Of a DNA stretch of 7,840 nt, positions 6,023-7,840 are shown piece after piece (the first letter of the stretch is position 1; each line of letters starts with the position of its first letter). Both the position numbers and the translations under genes were made by a program. Source of the DNA: Draconibacterium sp. (GTDB taxonomy: Bacteria > Bacteroidota > Bacteroidia > Bacteroidales > Prolixibacteraceae); assembly GCA_030595485.1 (NCBI GenBank), contig JAUVDE010000150.1, positions 1 through 7,840 of the forward strand, given 5' to 3'. The notes under the pieces were generated by a model, which was not told where the DNA came from, ran no database searches, and was given only the letters and a program-made list of their open reading frames with translations.

Positions 6023-6214
6023 TTCTTTAATCGTAACTCTTGTCATCAACATTGGGCAGAACGGACAAATGAAGTATTAATGGTAAGTAGCTCTTTTAAT
6101 GTTATATATTTTTCTAAAAGCTCATTGCGCTAAAAAAGATAAATAGGGAAGTGCCTTTTTCTTAACCCAACATTAACCTAAGCAAAACTTTCTACAGCAA
6201 TCCTCAGAATAGAT
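6023..6214. other. Non-coding stretch, no recognised feature
   Basis: Between the small membrane-protein gene and the pgi promoter, nothing convincing is seen: no open frame of useful length, no tRNA-like fold and no strong terminator. A weak bulged hairpin (AGCTCTTTTA at 6089-6098 with TAAAAGCT at 6115-6122) lacks a T tract. Confidence 0.4.
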
Positions 6215-6222
6215 TATCTTTG
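6215..6222 (+). promoter_or_regulatory. Bacteroidota-type -7 element of pgi
   Basis: TATCTTTG matches TAnnTTTG exactly and lies upstream of pgi on the same strand. The predicted start is near 6229, giving a leader of about 90 nt that contains the heptanucleotide repeat at 6277-6304. The -33 region has no clear TTTG, as is often the case in this phylum. Confidence 0.55.
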
Positions 6223-6276
6223 TATCTGTTAAAACGAAATATTAATTAACGGAGAGCAGAGTACAGTTCTTGGATT

Positions 6277-6304
6277 CTTCCAACTTCGTGCTTCCAGCTT
6301 CCGA
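6277..6304 (+). repeat. Four-unit degenerate heptanucleotide repeat in the pgi leader
   Basis: The units are CTTCCAA (6277-6283), CTTCGTG (6284-6290), CTTCCAG (6291-6297) and CTTCCGA (6298-6304), all beginning CTTC at an exact 7-bp period. The block ends 14 bp before the pgi ATG at 6319 and would sit in its untranslated leader. It is pyrimidine-rich and less AT-rich than its surroundings. Similar CTTCnnn-type heptad repeats occur scattered between genes in Bacteroidota genomes; that statement is from general recollection, and copy number in this genome cannot be seen here. Confidence 0.7.
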
Positions 6305-6318
6305 CTAAAAAAAGATAT

Positions 6319-7840
6319 ATGTTACCAAAGATTAATCCGATTGAAACTAAAGCCTGGAACAAACTGGAAGAGATTTACTTCGAGTTTGAAGGCACGCACA
6401 TGAAAGAACTTTTTGCAGCTGATGCCGATCGTTTTGAAAAATACTCGTTGAAATTTGAAGATATTCTGATTGACTTCTCGAAAAACATTGTGAACGATGA
6501 GGTAAAAGCAACTTTAGTTGAGTTGGCTGAAGAATGTGGTTTGAAAGAAGCAATTGAGGCCATGTATTCGGGTAAGGCAATAAATGTTACCGAAAACCGT
6601 GCTGTGCTTCACACCGCTTTGCGTAACCGTAGCAACACGCCAATTATTGTTGATGGCGAAGATGTAATGCCGGAAGTAAATGCCGTACTCGACCAAATGA
6701 AAGGGTTTACCGATAAAGTAATTTCGGGCGAGTGGAAAGGTTATACAGGAAAAGCAATTACCGATATTGTAAATATTGGTATTGGTGGTTCGGATCTTGG
6801 GCCATTGATGGTAACCGAGGCTTTAAAACCTTACAAAAACCAATTGAATTTACACTTTGTTTCGAATGTTGATGGAACACACATTGCAGAAACGTTAAAA
6901 GCTGTAAATCCTGAAACAACTTTATTTATTGTTGCTTCGAAAACATTTACAACGCAGGAAACCATGACTAATGCCAACTCGGCAAAAGACTGGTTTTTGG
7001 CAACTGCAAACGAATTGGAGCATGTAGCTAAACACTTTGTGGCTGTTTCTACTAATGCCGAATCGGTTGCTGCTTTCGGAATTGACACAGACAATATGTT
7101 CCGTTTTTGGAACTGGGTAGGTGGACGTTATTCTTTGTGGTCGGCAATTGGTTTATCGGTTATGTTAGGAGTTGGTTACGACAACTATATTGAGTTATTA
7201 GATGGTGCGCACGAAATGGATAAGCACTTTTCGGAAGCCAGTTTTGATAAAAATATACCGGTAATTTTAGCGCTAATCGGGCTTTGGTATAATAATTTCT
7301 ACGGAGCCGAAAGCGAAGCTATTTTACCTTACGACCAGTACATGCACCGTTTTTCTGCCTACTTCCAGCAAGGGAACATGGAAAGTAACGGAAAATGTGT
7401 AGACCGTAACGGTGAGCAAGTGGATTATCAAACCGGACCAATTATTTGGGGTGAGCCGGGAACAAATGGTCAGCATGCTTTTTACCAGTTAATTCACCAG
7501 GGAAGCAAGTTAATTCCTTGCGATTTTATTGCATCGGCAGTTAACCACAATAAGGTTAGCGATCATCATCCAAAATTATTGGCTAACTTTTTTGCTCAAA
7601 CCGAAGCAATGATGGTTGGTAAAACCGAAGAACAAGTAGTTGCTGAATTAGAAGCTGTGGGTAAAACCGACGCCGAAGTTAAGGAACTTACTCCGTTTAA
7701 AGTATTTATGGGAAATATCCCTACCAACTCAATACTGTTAAAACAATTAACGCCGCGCGCTTTGGGTGCATTACTTGCCATGTACGAGCATAAGATTTTC
7801 GCACAAGGTATTATTTGGAACATTTACAGTTTCGACCAGT
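6319..7840 (+). CDS. pgi: Glucose-6-phosphate isomerase, C-terminus cut off by the window edge
   Basis: This cytoplasmic enzyme interconverts glucose 6-phosphate and fructose 6-phosphate in glycolysis and gluconeogenesis. 507 residues are visible of roughly 545-550 usual for the long, eukaryote/gamma-proteobacteria-like form. Hallmarks in order are Asn-Ile-Gly-Ile-Gly-Gly-Ser-Asp-Leu-Gly (152-161, sugar-phosphate site), Ser-Lys-Thr-Phe-Thr-Thr (207-212, phosphate-binding loop), the signature Trp-Val-Gly-Gly-Arg-Tyr-Ser-Leu-Trp-Ser (266-275, active-site Arg270), and Gly-Glu-Pro-Gly-Thr-Asn-Gly-Gln-His (378-386, catalytic base Glu379). His393 is the ring-opening histidine in Leu-Ile-His-Gln-Gly. 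The window ends inside the second signature, right after Ser-Phe-Asp-Gln507, so the catalytic lysine of the Gly-Val-Glu-x-x-Lys motif lies beyond. The reading frame is intact throughout. ATG 6319 gives the normal family N-terminus; upstream is A-rich with no Shine-Dalgarno. It appears to be expressed from its own promoter at 6215-6222. Confidence 0.97.
   Translation, partial: MLPKINPIETKAWNKLEEIYFEFEGTHMKELFAADADRFEKYSLKFEDILIDFSKNIVNDEVKATLVELAEECGLKEAIEAMYSGKAINVTENRAVLHTALRNRSNTPIIVDGEDVMPEVNAVLDQMKGFTDKVISGEWKGYTGKAITDIVNIGIGGSDLGPLMVTEALKPYKNQLNLHFVSNVDGTHIAETLKAVNPETTLFIVASKTFTTQETMTNANSAKDWFLATANELEHVAKHFVAVSTNAESVAAFGIDTDNMFRFWNWVGGRYSLWSAIGLSVMLGVGYDNYIELLDGAHEMDKHFSEASFDKNIPVILALIGLWYNNFYGAESEAILPYDQYMHRFSAYFQQGNMESNGKCVDRNGEQVDYQTGPIIWGEPGTNGQHAFYQLIHQGSKLIPCDFIASAVNHNKVSDHHPKLLANFFAQTEAMMVGKTEEQVVAELEAVGKTDAEVKELTPFKVFMGNIPTNSILLKQLTPRALGALLAMYEHKIFAQGIIWNIYSFDQ

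Noticed and set aside
6089..6122. Terminator hairpin after the small membrane-protein gene
   Set aside because: The stem has a bulge, the loop is long and no T tract follows.
6133..6160. A second sigma-54-like box around GTGCC at 6152
   Set aside because: Read on the minus strand, GGCAC is present but no GC-containing -12 element occurs at the required spacing, and no minus-strand gene follows.
6347..7823. Several minus-strand open frames of 60-87 codons
   Set aside because: They lie entirely within pgi, whose family motifs are unmistakable on the plus strand, and their translations show no domain or signal.
1..7840. CRISPR array, tRNA or rRNA gene, insertion sequence, or defence system
   Set aside because: No regularly spaced repeats, cloverleaf, transposase or nuclease-like reading frame was seen; all large frames are accounted for by transport and metabolic genes.

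Overview
The window looks like part of a chromosome from a Bacteroidota bacterium, perhaps a marine or anaerobic Marinilabiliales-type lineage. The base composition is AT-rich, no start codon has a recognisable Shine-Dalgarno sequence, two or three Bacteroidota-type -7 elements (TAnnTTTG) lie upstream of genes, and the protein families are typical of the phylum. The genus-level placement is a guess from style, not a search result.

Positions 1-4471, minus strand: a tight four-gene tripartite efflux operon. Its order of transcription is periplasmic adaptor 1 (4471-3083), MacB/FtsX-type ABC permease without a fused ATPase (3065-1728), TolC-type outer-membrane channel (1710-226), and a second, paralogous adaptor (215 to beyond position 1). 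Gaps between genes are 17, 17 and 10 bp. Together the products would form a pump from the inner membrane to the outside. The ATPase that must drive the permease is not in the window and probably lies beyond position 1.

Positions 4472-4668: the control region of that operon, and the most interesting part of the window. It carries a near-consensus sigma-54 (-24/-12) promoter on the minus strand at 4511-4526 (GGCAC-N5-TTGC). Two abutting perfect 8-bp-arm dyads (4590-4607 and 4608-4629) have centres 20 bp apart and sit about 100-120 bp upstream of the predicted start site. A third, imperfect dyad lies at 4536-4577. This is the layout expected for an efflux operon switched on by an NtrC-family enhancer-binding protein.

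Positions 4669-5568, minus strand: a ten-helix EamA/DMT-family permease with its own Bacteroidota-type -7 element at 5660-5667. Positions 5569-5836 are the divergent promoter region. Positions 5837-6022, plus strand: a 61-residue two-helix membrane protein with a Lys-Leu-Glu-His-Trp loop reminiscent of GldL-like proteins. Positions 6023-6318 are non-coding; they hold a TATCTTTG -7 element and a four-unit heptanucleotide repeat in the leader of the next gene. Positions 6319-7840, plus strand: glucose-6-phosphate isomerase (pgi), cut by the window edge just before its catalytic lysine motif.

The genes are all of recognised families. The novelty is in the regulation and arrangement of the efflux operon, and in the small membrane protein and repeat-bearing leader next to pgi.
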